Shown: piece after piece, positions 17,198 to 26,427 of the stretch
How the letters are laid out: every line of letters begins with the position of its first letter
How positions within the stretch are numbered: position 1 is the first letter of the stretch
Assembly: GCA_002424865.1 (NCBI GenBank)
Contig: DILC01000034.1
Span: 1 to 64,000 of the forward strand
Length of the DNA stretch: 64,000 nt
Direction: 5' to 3'
DNA from: Rhodocyclaceae bacterium UBA5602
GTDB lineage: Bacteria > Pseudomonadota > Gammaproteobacteria > Burkholderiales > Rhodocyclaceae
Translations under genes and position numbers: made by a program
Notes under the pieces: generated by a model
Seen by the model: the letters and a program-made list of their open reading frames with translations, nothing else
Databases searched by the model: none
Told to the model about the DNA's origin: nothing

Positions 17198-18025
17198 ATG
17201 ATCACCAGCACAACGACGCCTCGCTTTGACCCGCAAGCAGAATCAGCAACCCCCTTGCTCGTCGATTCCCACTGCCATCTCGACTTTCCTGACTTTAGCG
17301 GAAATGAGGCAGCCTACCTCGACGCGATGCAAGCCTATCATGTTGGTTGGGCGCTGATAGCAGGCGTCACGCTAGAGCGTTTTCCGGGGGTTTTATCTCT
17401 CGTTGAACGATTCCCCAACCTCTATGCCGGGGTTGGCGTTCATCCTGATACCGAAACAGGCGAGGAGCCAACGGTCGAGCGCCTGTTAGCCTTGGCGGCG
17501 CACCCGAAAATTGTCGCCCTTGGTGAAACGGGCCTGGATTACTATCGCCTCAGCGGCGATTTAACTTGGCAGCGGAATCGCTTTCGCACCCATATTCAAG
17601 CCGCGAAAATATCCCGAAAGCCTCTGATTATCCATACCCGGGAGGCGGCAGAAGATACCTTGCGCATTTTGCGAGAAGAAAATGCAGATGAAGTGGGGGG
17701 CGTTTTCCATTGTTTTACAGAAACCCTCGACGTTGCCAGAGCCGCACTGGATTTGGGTTTTCATATCTCGATCTCGGGGATTGTTACTTTCAAAAAAGCC
17801 ATCCAGGTTAAAGAAGTCGCAGCCTTCGTGCCCTTGGACCGTTTACTGGTCGAAACCGATTCCCCGTATCTTGCGCCAACACCGCATCGTGGCAAACTCA
17901 ATCAATCGGCTTGGGTGCGTCATGTGGCGGATGAGGTAGCCCAGTTACGGAGCATATCCACTAACGAATTAGCCCTTGCCACCACCCGGAACTTCTTCAA
18001 GTTATTTATTAAAAATGAGATTTAA
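17198..18025 (+). CDS. TatD-family metal-dependent hydrolase/DNase
   Basis: A 275-residue TIM-barrel metal hydrolase of the TatD/YcfH type. Metal-binding motifs are in order: VDSHCHLDF, AGVGVHPDTE, ALGETGLDYYRL, LIIHTREA, FHCFTETL and LLVETDSPYLAPTPHRGK. Members act as 3'-5' exonucleases or 2'-deoxyribonucleases; the exact substrate is not shown by the sequence. It follows holB as in many Proteobacteria and overlaps the next gene by 11 bases. Confidence 0.9.
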   Translation: MITSTTTPRFDPQAESATPLLVDSHCHLDFPDFSGNEAAYLDAMQAYHVGWALIAGVTLERFPGVLSLVERFPNLYAGVGVHPDTETGEEPTVERLLALAAHPKIVALGETGLDYYRLSGDLTWQRNRFRTHIQAAKISRKPLIIHTREAAEDTLRILREENADEVGGVFHCFTETLDVARAALDLGFHISISGIVTFKKAIQVKEVAAFVPLDRLLVETDSPYLAPTPHRGKLNQSAWVRHVADEVAQLRSISTNELALATTRNFFKLFIKNEI

Positions 18026-18629
18026 GAAACTGTTTTTTTTATTATTTATTGTATTTAGCCACATCAGCCATGCCGGTAGCTACGACGACATGCTGATCGC
18101 GATTAAAAATAACGACAATGCCACCGTGATGGATTTAATTGAGCGCGGCATGGATGTGAATACGACCGATGCCAATGGTTCGACGATGCTGATGCTGGCC
18201 GCACGCAGCGGCAATCTTGCACTGGTGAATTCCTTGCTGAAACTGAGGGCATCAGTCAATCATGCCAATCGCTTTGGCGAAACCGCCTTGTCCTTGGCCG
18301 CGTATTCAGGCCAGCTAGAGATTGTCAAACAACTCATCAATGCATCCGCCGCAGTGAATATCAAAGCTTGGACGCCACTGCATTACGCTGCATTTAAAGG
18401 GCACGTCGAAATAGCGAATTTGCTCCTTGCCGCTGGTGCAAGGATTGATGAGCGTGCGCCAAACCAGCAAACTGCATTGATGCTCGCGGCCAAAAACGGG
18501 CACGAAGCCATGGTGCGGCAATTAATTAAAGCTGGGGCAAATGTCCATTTAACTGATGGCGATGGCAAAACAGCCAAGCAATTGGCTTTAGAAAAAGACA
18601 ATACAAATGTCGCAGCTTGGCTGGAGTAA
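18015..18629 (+). CDS. Secreted ankyrin-repeat protein
   Basis: A 204-residue protein with a signal peptide (MRFKKLFFLLFIVF..., cleavage after SHA near residue 20), then about five ankyrin repeats. Repeat cores are visible as GSTMLMLAARSGNLALVNSLL, GETALSLAAYSGQLEIVKQLI, WTPLHYAAFKGHVEIANLLL and QTALMLAAKNGHEAMVRQLI. It is probably periplasmic and mediates protein binding; a partner cannot be named. The third repeat is shortened (AAVNIKAWTPLH lacks the usual loop residues). The ATG at 18015 overlaps the tatD end. Confidence 0.85.
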   Translation: MRFKKLFFLLFIVFSHISHAGSYDDMLIAIKNNDNATVMDLIERGMDVNTTDANGSTMLMLAARSGNLALVNSLLKLRASVNHANRFGETALSLAAYSGQLEIVKQLINASAAVNIKAWTPLHYAAFKGHVEIANLLLAAGARIDERAPNQQTALMLAAKNGHEAMVRQLIKAGANVHLTDGDGKTAKQLALEKDNTNVAAWLE

Positions 18630-19209
18630 TGGCATCTTCACTCAGGGACTTTATTGACGCTGTGTCGCTACCCGGTTTTGTTCAGCGTTTATTTGGTTGT
18701 TTGGTTTGTTCAGTTTCTTGGGTTCTTTTTATTTGCTTCTTATAGTTCGCATAATTTGCATTATGTAAAATAAAGAATTAACTTTACTCGGTTTAGATAA
18801 AACCAGCTCAATTTTCAACTTTTGCCGACTTCATGGGTTTAAATGGATCAATCAACACCGGCCACTCTTCAGTCCTCCCTGCAAAAGTCTCGAGAGACGC
18901 ATGACCTGAAGCACTCTTTGGCAGTGCTGGCACAGTGCATGCCCTGAATGCAGATCGAGCAAGCGTTGTGACGCCGCTGTTTTCACGGCGATTCCGCTAC
19001 GCGCCTGCTGACACGCCCGTGCGGCTTTTTCGCTCCGCCTTGCAGGCATGCGCCTGCGGTGAACAGCCATCTGCCCGAACGCACCATCGGACGGATCCAA
19101 CGGTGGTTTCCAGGTTCAAACCACACGGTTTAATTGATCGGGACAGTCTCAAACCGTTTTTAGAAAAACGCAAAAACGAACCGCACCTCAAACGCAGCTT
19201 CTTAACACC
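18630..19209. other. 580-base non-coding gap with a repeat fragment
   Basis: No convincing gene. The first about 200 bases are AT-rich, without a clear terminator. From about 18,850 the base use becomes GC-rich and several short open frames appear on both strands, without recognisable domains. Bases 18988-19117 share pieces with the repeat at 49369-49506: GATTCCGCTACGCGCC near the start and GGTGGTTTCCAGGTT near the end. It may be a decayed mobile element or a diverged member of that repeat family. Confidence 0.5.
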
Positions 19210-20538
19210 TCAAAGAAAACGCCTAGGTAGCAAGCCACTCCCTCTGGCCTGTTTTTCCAGTCCCTCGCGATCCTCTGGATGCGCGATGCTGATCAAGGCA
19301 TTCACGCGATCAGGAATGCTTTTCCCCTTCAGGTTCACCATTCCAAACTCGGTCACCACGTACATCACGTCAGTTCGCGGTGTTGTGATGGTCGTTCCAG
19401 GCGGGTGTCCTGCCACTATGCGGGAGCGTGGCTGATCGCCCTTCATGTAACGGGACGACAGGCACATGAAGGATTTACCGCCTTCCGACATAAATGCGCC
19501 ACGCACAAACTGGAGTTGCCCGCCTGTGCCAGTGCGATGTTTAAAGCCCGCACTTTCCGATGCAACCTGCCCCATCAGGTCAATTTGCATGGCATTGTTG
19601 ATCGACACGACTTTGCGGTTACGCGCGATATTTTCGGTCAAATTGGTCTCATTGACTGGCAAGCTGATGCACATTTCATTGCCATCCAGAAAGTCATATG
19701 TGCGCTGGGTGCCTTGTGTGAAGGTATAGACAATCTTGCCGCGATAGGTAGTTTTATAAGTGCCGGTAACTTTGCCCGCGAGGACAAGATCGACCATGCC
19801 GTCCACAAACATTTCCGTATGGATGCCTAAATCCTTGATCGGTGCTGTGGCCAAAGCGCTGCAAACTGCATTGGGCATGCCCCCAATGCCAATTTGCAGG
19901 CAAGCACCGTTTTCAATCTCGGGAATAATCAAATTCGCAACGCTTATGTCTGCTGGCGTTACCGGTGCACTCATCAGTTGCGTCAGGGCAGCATTATCTC
20001 CTTCGATGACAGCATCTACTTCGGAAATATGGATAACATTTTCTACGCCATAGCAAACCGGTAGCGCAGTGCTGGTTTCAACAATGACGCGCTGGGCTTT
20101 TTCGCAAATGGCACGTACATGACTGGTGGAGGCGCCAAAGTTGAAATAGCCATGTTTATCCATGGGCGTGGTTTTAATCACCGCCAAATCCACGTCAATG
20201 TAATCACGATAAAGCCTGGGGCCTTCGCCAAAGTTGAACGGGATGTAACTGGCCACGCCCTGGTCATAAAGCTTGCGGTCGTAGGCAGAAAAATGCCAGT
20301 TTTCACCATGAAAATGTTGTTGCTCTGGATCACTTTCAAATACTTTGCGCGGCTTTGTGGTCAGGAAATATCGAATCCGCACGTCGCGCAGCGCCAATTT
20401 GCGTTCCGCTAATGCAGCATCAAACACATCGGGCTGATTTAAGGATGCACCATAATCCACTGCCCAACCGGATTCAACCATTGCGGCTGCCGTGGCTGCC
20501 GTAATGGTTTTTTGTTTCAGCATTACTTGAAAATCCAT
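19210..20538 (-). CDS. Acetyl-CoA hydrolase/CoA-transferase family protein
   Basis: A 442-residue protein of the family containing butyryl-CoA:acetate and 4-hydroxybutyrate CoA-transferases and acetyl-CoA hydrolases. The core GACLQIGIGGMPNAVC is followed by LGIHTEMFVDGMVDLV, whose Glu is the expected covalent CoA carrier, and HPPGTTITTPRTDVMYVVTEFGMVNLKGKS near the C-terminus. It moves CoA between short acyl groups; the actual acid pair cannot be read. An exceptionally strong ribosome site, AAGGAGGTTAA, lies just before the ATG, suggesting high expression. It lies 61 bases downstream of nagZ on the same strand. Confidence 0.9.
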   Translation of the reverse strand: MDFQVMLKQKTITAATAAAMVESGWAVDYGASLNQPDVFDAALAERKLALRDVRIRYFLTTKPRKVFESDPEQQHFHGENWHFSAYDRKLYDQGVASYIPFNFGEGPRLYRDYIDVDLAVIKTTPMDKHGYFNFGASTSHVRAICEKAQRVIVETSTALPVCYGVENVIHISEVDAVIEGDNAALTQLMSAPVTPADISVANLIIPEIENGACLQIGIGGMPNAVCSALATAPIKDLGIHTEMFVDGMVDLVLAGKVTGTYKTTYRGKIVYTFTQGTQRTYDFLDGNEMCISLPVNETNLTENIARNRKVVSINNAMQIDLMGQVASESAGFKHRTGTGGQLQFVRGAFMSEGGKSFMCLSSRYMKGDQPRSRIVAGHPPGTTITTPRTDVMYVVTEFGMVNLKGKSIPDRVNALISIAHPEDREGLEKQARGSGLLPRRFL

Positions 20539-20599
20539 GCTTAACCTCCTTGAATATTTTGTTTTTTATATTTCATTATCGCCTTGCAACGATGGCATT

Positions 20600-21676
20600 C
20601 TACGTCGCCAACCTTGCTTTTTCGCCAATCCATACAGCATCCACTGCTGCTGCACCCTGCGCGTACTTCACTTCGTCTGTGCGCCAAGGCACATCCGGCA
20701 TTAACTGACTTAACAAGCGAACCTGGAAATTTTTAGCGGCATTGTCTTCAGCATTTTTCAGCTTGGTGCCGACAGGCCTTGTCGATGCAGACTGCCAACG
20801 ATCAAGCAAAATAGCCACATCATCCGGCGCGTTGCACACCAGCAAAACGTCGCATCCTGCCTGCCAGGCGGCATTGGCACGCGCCAAAATATCACCTGCG
20901 ACACTGGCGCCTTGCATGGATAAATCATCGCTAAAGATCACACCATCGAAGTTAAACTCTTCCCGCAGTTTTTTGAGCCAGAGCGAGGAAAACCCGGCGG
21001 GCTGGCTATCCACTGCCGGGTAAATCACATGGGCTGGCATGACGGCATCCAGTTTCAATTGACGATAAGGCAAGAGATCGTCATGCATCTGGTTCAAACT
21101 GCGCTCATCCACAGGAATTGCCACATGGGAGTCCGCTGCCACCCAACCATGTCCGGGAAAGTGCTTGCCGCAACAGCGCATACCGGCTACGCGCAGCCCT
21201 TCGATAAAGGCGCCCGCTAATTCAGCCACGGCCTGCGGGTTGCGGTGAAACGCCCGGTCGCCAATCACCCCACTTTGCCCCCAATCCAGGTCCAGCACGG
21301 GTGTAAAGGAGAAATCCACGCCACATTCGCGCAGTTCTGCCGCCAGCAGATAGCCGATAGCCTGCGCCTTTTCGCATGCCTGTTTTGCCTCTTTATCCCA
21401 CATTTCACCCAGTTTGCGCATGGCGGGCACCAGGGTGAATTGTTCCCGGCAGCGCTGCACTCGTCCGCCTTCGTGGTCAATGGCAATGAGTAGTTGCGGG
21501 GCGCGCAAGTTATGAATCTCCTCACATAAAGCGGTCAGTTGCGCACGGTCAACATAATTGCGGGTAAATAAAACTACGCCCCCCACCAAGGGGTGGGTAA
21601 GCCGCTCAATATCCAGCGCACTTAAGCCATGCCCGGCAATGTCTATCATCAAAGGGCCAAGGGGGATAGTTTTCAT
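20600..21676 (-). CDS. nagZ: Beta-N-acetylhexosaminidase (peptidoglycan recycling)
   Basis: A 358-residue GH3-family enzyme that removes GlcNAc from anhydromuropeptides in the cytoplasm. Diagnostic motifs: IDHEGGRVQRCREQFTLVPAM, FTPVLDLDWGQSGVIGDRAF, the catalytic His/Asp loop KHFPGHGWVAADSHVAIP, and the nucleophile FSDDLSMQGA. The ATG at 21676 was chosen; an in-frame TTG at 21694 would add six residues. It follows acpS closely. Confidence 0.94.
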   Translation of the reverse strand: MKTIPLGPLMIDIAGHGLSALDIERLTHPLVGGVVLFTRNYVDRAQLTALCEEIHNLRAPQLLIAIDHEGGRVQRCREQFTLVPAMRKLGEMWDKEAKQACEKAQAIGYLLAAELRECGVDFSFTPVLDLDWGQSGVIGDRAFHRNPQAVAELAGAFIEGLRVAGMRCCGKHFPGHGWVAADSHVAIPVDERSLNQMHDDLLPYRQLKLDAVMPAHVIYPAVDSQPAGFSSLWLKKLREEFNFDGVIFSDDLSMQGASVAGDILARANAAWQAGCDVLLVCNAPDDVAILLDRWQSASTRPVGTKLKNAEDNAAKNFQVRLLSQLMPDVPWRTDEVKYAQGAAAVDAVWIGEKARLAT

Positions 21677-21708
21677 ATCGTTTTTGATCAGCAAACTTGA
21701 ATAAAGGT

Positions 21709-22086
21709 TTAAGTCGTTTCCAACACCACAAAAGCGATGGCGTAATCTCTCTCGTCGCTCAGCGATAGATGGGAGATGATGTTTTTTTGCGCCAAAAAGG
21801 CCGCCAATTCAGCGGAAAAAGTAAATTCTGGCTTGCCCAGCGCATTATGCGCCACGGTAATTTCCGGCAACAGCACAGGAGCGCGAATGCCTGTGCCCAG
21901 CGCTTTGCCCAAGGCCTCCTTGGCGGCAAAGCGTTTGGCCAACAAGCGTGCCGGGTCGGCACTGAGCAGGCAATCCGCTTGTTCAGGCGGCGAGAGTATT
22001 TTGCCCAGCGCACGCTCGCCGTGGCGTTGCCATAAATCGGCCATGCGATGGATTGCCACAATATCTGTGCCTATCCCTAAAATCAT
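21709..22086 (-). CDS. acpS: Holo-[acyl-carrier-protein] synthase
   Basis: A 125-residue phosphopantetheinyl transferase that attaches the 4'-phosphopantetheine arm to ACP. It begins MILGIGTDIVAIHRM, with the metal-binding Asp, and carries AKRFAAKEALGKALGTG with the second metal ligand Glu. The start overlaps the pdxJ stop by ATGA, so it is translationally coupled. Its substrate ACP is encoded 15 kb away at 37,137. Confidence 0.95.
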   Translation of the reverse strand: MILGIGTDIVAIHRMADLWQRHGERALGKILSPPEQADCLLSADPARLLAKRFAAKEALGKALGTGIRAPVLLPEITVAHNALGKPEFTFSAELAAFLAQKNIISHLSLSDERDYAIAFVVLETT

Positions 22087-22832
22087 GCTGCAACGGATGG
22101 AGAGATCAGGCGTTTCATTTCACGCACCGCTTCCCGCATGCCGACAAACACCGCGCGACTCACGATGGCGTGGCCTATGTGCAATTCACGGATATTCGGT
22201 AGCGCGGCAATCCTGGAGACATTAACGTAGTTCAGGGCATGCCCCGCATTTAACTGCATGCCCGCCTGAACAATTGCAGCGCCTGCCAGACGCAGTTTTT
22301 CCAATTCGGCCGCAACGGCCGTGCCTTGATCATCGCGGCCAGACTGATGGAAGGCATGGGCATAAGGGCCGGTGTGCAGTTCGCACACGCGCACGCCGAT
22401 TTTCGCGGCGGCGTCGACTTGCTGCGCTTCCGCATCAATAAACACGCTGGCTTGAATACCGGCGTCCGCCAACCGCGCAACCACCGTTTGCAAGCGCTGC
22501 GCATGTGCAGCGACATTCAGGCCGCCTTCGGTGGTGACTTCATTGCGGCCTTCCGGCACGAGCATGGCCATATCAGGCTGGACTTCGCAGGCAATGGCCA
22601 CCATCTCGTCGGTGGCGGCCATTTCCAGGTTGAGCTTCACGTGGGTAAGCGCTTTCAAGCGCTGCACATCGGCGTCCTGAATGTGGCGGCGATCTTCCCG
22701 CAGATGGATGGTAATGCCATCGGCCCCGCCGAGTTGCGCTTCTACCGCAGCCCAGACGGGATCAGGCTCATAGGTTTGCCGCGCCTGACGGATCGTGGCA
22801 ACATGGTCGATATTGACGCCCAGCTTAATCAC
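22083..22832 (-). CDS. pdxJ: Pyridoxine 5'-phosphate synthase
   Basis: A 249-residue TIM-barrel enzyme that condenses 1-deoxyxylulose 5-phosphate with 3-amino-2-oxopropyl phosphate. MIKLGVNIDHVATIRQARQT, ITIHLREDRRHIQDADV and CELHTGPYAHAF are family signatures. The start is GTG and overlaps the recO stop (GTGA at 22829-22832). Placement between recO and acpS is the conserved betaproteobacterial and gammaproteobacterial order. Confidence 0.96.
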   Translation of the reverse strand: MIKLGVNIDHVATIRQARQTYEPDPVWAAVEAQLGGADGITIHLREDRRHIQDADVQRLKALTHVKLNLEMAATDEMVAIACEVQPDMAMLVPEGRNEVTTEGGLNVAAHAQRLQTVVARLADAGIQASVFIDAEAQQVDAAAKIGVRVCELHTGPYAHAFHQSGRDDQGTAVAAELEKLRLAGAAIVQAGMQLNAGHALNYVNVSRIAALPNIRELHIGHAIVSRAVFVGMREAVREMKRLISPSVAA

Positions 22833-23557
22833 AGTGCTTGTAACTCCATAAAAACGCGGCGCGACTGCAAGGGTTTGCCGCCGAGATGATAGGCAATCAG
22901 TTGCCGCATGAGCAATTTGCTCTCTTGTTGGGTTTGCGGGTCGCTGTAGTCTTCAGCGGCCATATCGAGCAGCGTTTTACCACGTAAAAAAGGCTTATTC
23001 GCCGTATCGCCAGGGCCGACTTTTTTAATCGGACCGCGCTCGACTTGAAAGTCATAATGCGCATCCGGCAGGATATTTTCGCCCGTGGCCACATCCCGAT
23101 CCAGGGTCAGGCCGTAGCCCAGCTCTTGTAAAAGAGTTCGCTCAAACCGGCGCAATTCTGGAGCATCCGCCTGCCCCAGCGCCAAGGCATGCAAAGCGGC
23201 GCTGTACGCGTCAAATAAAGCCGTGTGCGGATCCTCGCGCGGCAGCATTTTGACTAGCAATTCATTGAGGTAATACCCCAACAGCAAGCAGCGTCCGTTA
23301 AGCAAGGGCATGCCGCCCTGCCACTCTGCCTTGGCCAGGGTTTTAACCTCCCCTGCCCCAAACCAGCCCAGCTCCAGGGGTTGAAAAGCCATCAGCAAAC
23401 CGCGCACCGCCGAGCGCGGCTGTCGCGCACCACGCGCCAGCAAAGCCAGGCGGCCGTAGTCGCTGGAAAACACATCAGCAATCAAGCTGGTTTCACTGTA
23501 AGGATGGACATGCAAGACAAACGCGCGCTGCCCATCAATGCGTTTTTTGCTACTCAC
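22829..23557 (-). CDS. recO: DNA repair protein RecO
   Basis: A 242-residue recombination mediator acting with RecR to load RecA. The N-terminal OB-fold region is QRAFVLHVHPYSETSLIADVFSSDYGRLALLARGARQPRSAVRGLL; the C-terminal helical part has GKTLLDMAAEDYSDP and YHLGGKPLQSRRVFMEL. It begins with GTG, seven bases after the era stop. The 24-bp motif at 23001-23024 falls in the variable region before GKTLLDM and encodes KKVGPGDTANK, a stretch not expected in the family. Confidence 0.92.
   Translation of the reverse strand: MSSKKRIDGQRAFVLHVHPYSETSLIADVFSSDYGRLALLARGARQPRSAVRGLLMAFQPLELGWFGAGEVKTLAKAEWQGGMPLLNGRCLLLGYYLNELLVKMLPREDPHTALFDAYSAALHALALGQADAPELRRFERTLLQELGYGLTLDRDVATGENILPDAHYDFQVERGPIKKVGPGDTANKPFLRGKTLLDMAAEDYSDPQTQQESKLLMRQLIAYHLGGKPLQSRRVFMELQAL
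23001..23024 (+). repeat. 24-bp dispersed motif, copy E
   Basis: This copy begins GCCGTATCGCCA and ends GGGCCGACTTTT. It lies inside recO, antisense to the gene, in a non-conserved linker. Confidence 0.75.
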
Positions 23558-23564
23558 CGCGTGT

Positions 23565-24452
23565 TTAATCGTAGCCGAGCGACTTTAATGCGCGCTCATC
23601 GTCCGCCCAGCCGGCTTTGACCTTGACCCAGGTTTCCAGCCACACCTTGCCGCCGAAAAGCTTTTCCATATCGCGGCGCGCATCCGTTGAAATGCGTTTC
23701 AAGCGTTCGCCAGACTTGCCAATCACCATCACCTTATGCGCTGGGCGATCAACGATGATCGCCGCAAAAATGCGCCGCAAATCGCCTTCTTGCTCGAATT
23801 TTTCGATCTCGACCGCCAAGCCATAAGGCAGCTCTTCGCCCAAATTGCGGAACAGCTTTTCGCGCAGGATTTCGGACGCCAAAAATCGCTCGGAACGGTC
23901 GGTAATGTCGTCTGCATCAAACACCGGCGGCATGACGGGTAAATAGGTGGCCACCGTTTTCAACAGCGCTTCCGTGCCCATGCCCTTTTCAGCTGACAAG
24001 GGCACGATTTCAGCAAATCGATGCTCCGTTGAGAGCCTGGTGATAAAAGGAAGCAACTGTCCCTTGTCTTCCCAGCGGTCAATTTTGTTGATGACCAAAA
24101 TAACCGGCTTGCCTTCAGGCAACATGGCCAAGAGCGCTTCTTCACCCGCGCCCCACCGCCCGGCTTCGATCACCAGCAAAATCACGTCGACATCCGCAAA
24201 GGATGAGGTCACGCTACGGTTCATCAAGCGGTTCAGGGCATTGGTGTGCGTGGTCTGAAAACCTGGCGTATCGACAAAAATATATTGCGTGCTGCCCGTG
24301 GTCAGCACCCCGTGAATGCGATGCCGCGTGGTTTGGGCTTTTCTCGACGTAATGCTGACTTTGGCGCCCACCAAGCGGTTGGTGAGCGTTGATTTACCCA
24401 CATTGGGGCGGCCGATGATGGCAAGATAGCCCGTACGAAAATTTTCAGACAT
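23565..24452 (-). CDS. era: Ribosome-associated GTPase Era
   Basis: A 295-residue GTPase that assists 30S maturation by binding the 3' end of 16S rRNA. G motifs: GRPNVGKSTL, DTPGFQT and NKID. The C-terminal KH domain has IIVDRPAHKVMVIGKSGERLKRISTDARRDMEKLFGGKVWLETWVKVK. It lies 24 bases after rnc, the usual rnc-era pair, and is followed by recO. Confidence 0.97.
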   Translation of the reverse strand: MSENFRTGYLAIIGRPNVGKSTLTNRLVGAKVSITSRKAQTTRHRIHGVLTTGSTQYIFVDTPGFQTTHTNALNRLMNRSVTSSFADVDVILLVIEAGRWGAGEEALLAMLPEGKPVILVINKIDRWEDKGQLLPFITRLSTEHRFAEIVPLSAEKGMGTEALLKTVATYLPVMPPVFDADDITDRSERFLASEILREKLFRNLGEELPYGLAVEIEKFEQEGDLRRIFAAIIVDRPAHKVMVIGKSGERLKRISTDARRDMEKLFGGKVWLETWVKVKAGWADDERALKSLGYD

Positions 24453-24476
24453 GTGGTTTATTCTGGTTTGGGGTAC

Positions 24477-25163
24477 TCAATTATTGTGTTCAATATAAGA
24501 TAACGCCAGGCGCGCAGCATTCTGTTCGGCGATGCGTCGGCTGCTGCCCTTGCCGACACAGGAAATGTTCAAACCCGGCACGGCGCAGGACACTTCGAAC
24601 TCTTGCGCATGGGCTTCGCCGCGCAGCGCCACGAGAGCATAACTTGGTAGAGACAAACGCCTTGCCTGCATGAGTTCCTGCAATGAAGTCTTGGGATCCT
24701 TACCCGAGCTTTTAAGGTCTATGCGCGCAATCCAAGGGCAGAATAAACGGTCAATTACTTGCTGTGCAGCAAGAAACCCCGCATCCAGATAAATCGCGCC
24801 AAACAAGGCTTCCAGTGCATCCGCCATGGTTGATGGGCGACTGTCACCGCCACTTTTAAGCTCACCCTCGCCCAGACGCAAATAACCGCCCAGCTGCAGG
24901 GTATTGGCAATTTCAGCCAAGGTATCCTGCCGTACCAGACTGGCTCTCAAGCGTGATAACTCACCTTCGGCACAGTCCGGGTAACGCAAAAACAAGGCGT
25001 GCGCGATAACGCAATTCAGGATCGAGTCGCCCAGAAACTCAAGCCGCTCGTTGTGCGGTGTACAGAAGCTGCGATGGGTCAAGGCCTGCTGGAGCAACTC
25101 AGCGCGGACAAATTGATAGCCGAGCTGCGCTTCCAGAATCGCCTGGTTACGCTGGCGCTTCAT
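24477..25163 (-). CDS. rnc: Ribonuclease III
   Basis: A 228-residue double-strand-specific RNase for rRNA processing. The catalytic signature NERLEFLGDSILN and the second acidic site ALEALFGAIYLDAG are present, followed by a dsRNA-binding domain from DPKTSLQELMQARRLSLP to RRIAEQNAARLALSYI. The start overlaps the upstream DUF4845 gene by ATGA. Confidence 0.96.
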   Translation of the reverse strand: MKRQRNQAILEAQLGYQFVRAELLQQALTHRSFCTPHNERLEFLGDSILNCVIAHALFLRYPDCAEGELSRLRASLVRQDTLAEIANTLQLGGYLRLGEGELKSGGDSRPSTMADALEALFGAIYLDAGFLAAQQVIDRLFCPWIARIDLKSSGKDPKTSLQELMQARRLSLPSYALVALRGEAHAQEFEVSCAVPGLNISCVGKGSSRRIAEQNAARLALSYIEHNN

Positions 25164-25519
25164 TTAGAGGCGCTATGGCCCTCAAAGTCAAAGACCAGGC
25201 TGACGTTATAAAACAGGGGTACTTTTTTGGTGTAGGCAAAGGCAATGTTCAAGTTGTTGCCTTCCTTGGTGATATCCAAGTCTTGCCCGCTCACGCTTTT
25301 GATCAGGTCGATATCAGCCCGTTTATCGTAAGCCGCACGCACATCGGCAATCGAGGCATCTTTCAAGTTGCCATCATTCGCCGTGGCTTTAACCACTTTG
25401 ACAATTTTCCCGTATTCAACCCACTCAGGCAAAACCTTCATGGTCAACAGGGCCAGCAGCGCAAAAATCACCCCGCCGATCATCAGGCCATTCAAACCCA
25501 TACCACGTTGAAATTTCAT
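25160..25519 (-). CDS. DUF4845 family membrane-anchored protein
   Basis: A 119-residue protein with a short basic N-terminus (MKFQRGMGLNG), one membrane helix (about residues 11-27, LMIGGVIFALLALLTMK), and a soluble remainder probably in the periplasm. It sits in the conserved slot between lepB and rnc that the DUF4845 family occupies in Beta- and Gammaproteobacteria. Function is unknown. It overlaps rnc by four bases and starts eight bases after lepB. Confidence 0.85.
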   Translation of the reverse strand: MKFQRGMGLNGLMIGGVIFALLALLTMKVLPEWVEYGKIVKVVKATANDGNLKDASIADVRAAYDKRADIDLIKSVSGQDLDITKEGNNLNIAFAYTKKVPLFYNVSLVFDFEGHSASK

Positions 25520-25527
25520 ATTTCCTC

Positions 25528-26316
25528 CTAATGGAAAGCGCCAATACGCTTTAAGTCACTGAAGTTAAACCAGATGAAAAATGCCTTGCCAACTAAATGG
25601 GTGTCCGGCACAAATCCCCAATAACGACTGTCTTGCGAGTTATCGCGATTGTCGCCCATGACGAAATAATGACCTGCAGGCACTTGGCATGTTATGCCCT
25701 CATGATTGTAATGACATTTATCCGCATGGGGGTAAGACACAATGGGCCGTGAAGCATTCATTGTGTCAGGATCAATCAGGATGGCATGCTGAACAGCGCC
25801 CAAAGACTCATTGAATTTTGGCGTGTAATACAGATGCGCCGGGTCAAGGTAATCACCCGCACTTTCATGCTTGATCACTTGACCGTTAACGATTAATTGC
25901 TTACCGCGGTATTCAACTGTATCACCTGGCAGGCCGACCACGCGCTTGATGTAATCCAAAGAAGGGTTCGGTGGATAGCGAAAAACAACCACGTCGCCAC
26001 GTTGCGGACGATTCAACTCGACTATTTTTTTATTGATTACTGGCAAGCGAATGCCATAGGTAAATTTATTCACCAGGATGAAGTCACCCACCAGCAAAGT
26101 CGGAATCATTGAGCCCGAAGGTATTTTGAAGGGCTCGACAACAAATGAGCGCAAAACAAACACGGACAGGATGACCGGGAAAAAGCTGGCGCCATATTCA
26201 ACCCACCAAGGATCCTTGGCATGGGCCGGGCGGTTCTTTTTAGCCCAAAAATGATTGAAGGCCCACAAAATTCCGGTGAGCACAACAAATAAAAACAAAA
26301 TCAACGCAAAATTCAT
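25528..26316 (-). CDS. lepB: Signal peptidase I
   Basis: A 262-residue inner-membrane protease that removes signal peptides from exported proteins. Two N-terminal membrane segments are followed by the catalytic serine in PSGSMIPTLLVGDFILVNKF and the general-base lysine in DYIKRVVGLPGD. The C-terminal MGDNRDNSQDSRYWGFVP is diagnostic. It follows lepA at 111 bases on the same strand. Confidence 0.96.
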   Translation of the reverse strand: MNFALILFLFVVLTGILWAFNHFWAKKNRPAHAKDPWWVEYGASFFPVILSVFVLRSFVVEPFKIPSGSMIPTLLVGDFILVNKFTYGIRLPVINKKIVELNRPQRGDVVVFRYPPNPSLDYIKRVVGLPGDTVEYRGKQLIVNGQVIKHESAGDYLDPAHLYYTPKFNESLGAVQHAILIDPDTMNASRPIVSYPHADKCHYNHEGITCQVPAGHYFVMGDNRDNSQDSRYWGFVPDTHLVGKAFFIWFNFSDLKRIGAFH

Positions 26317-26427
26317 GGAATCTCCGTGAAACCGTCGTCAAGGCGGCATATCAAAGCAATATCAATCAAAAATGAAACAACCTGCGTAACCGAACCGCCA
26401 GGCCAAGGAGCCGTGCCTATTCCGTGC

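Noticed and set aside
18935..19435. A 166-codon + strand frame extending from the gap into the CoA-transferase gene
   Set aside because: It is antisense to a well-supported gene over its second half and shows low-complexity, basic composition.
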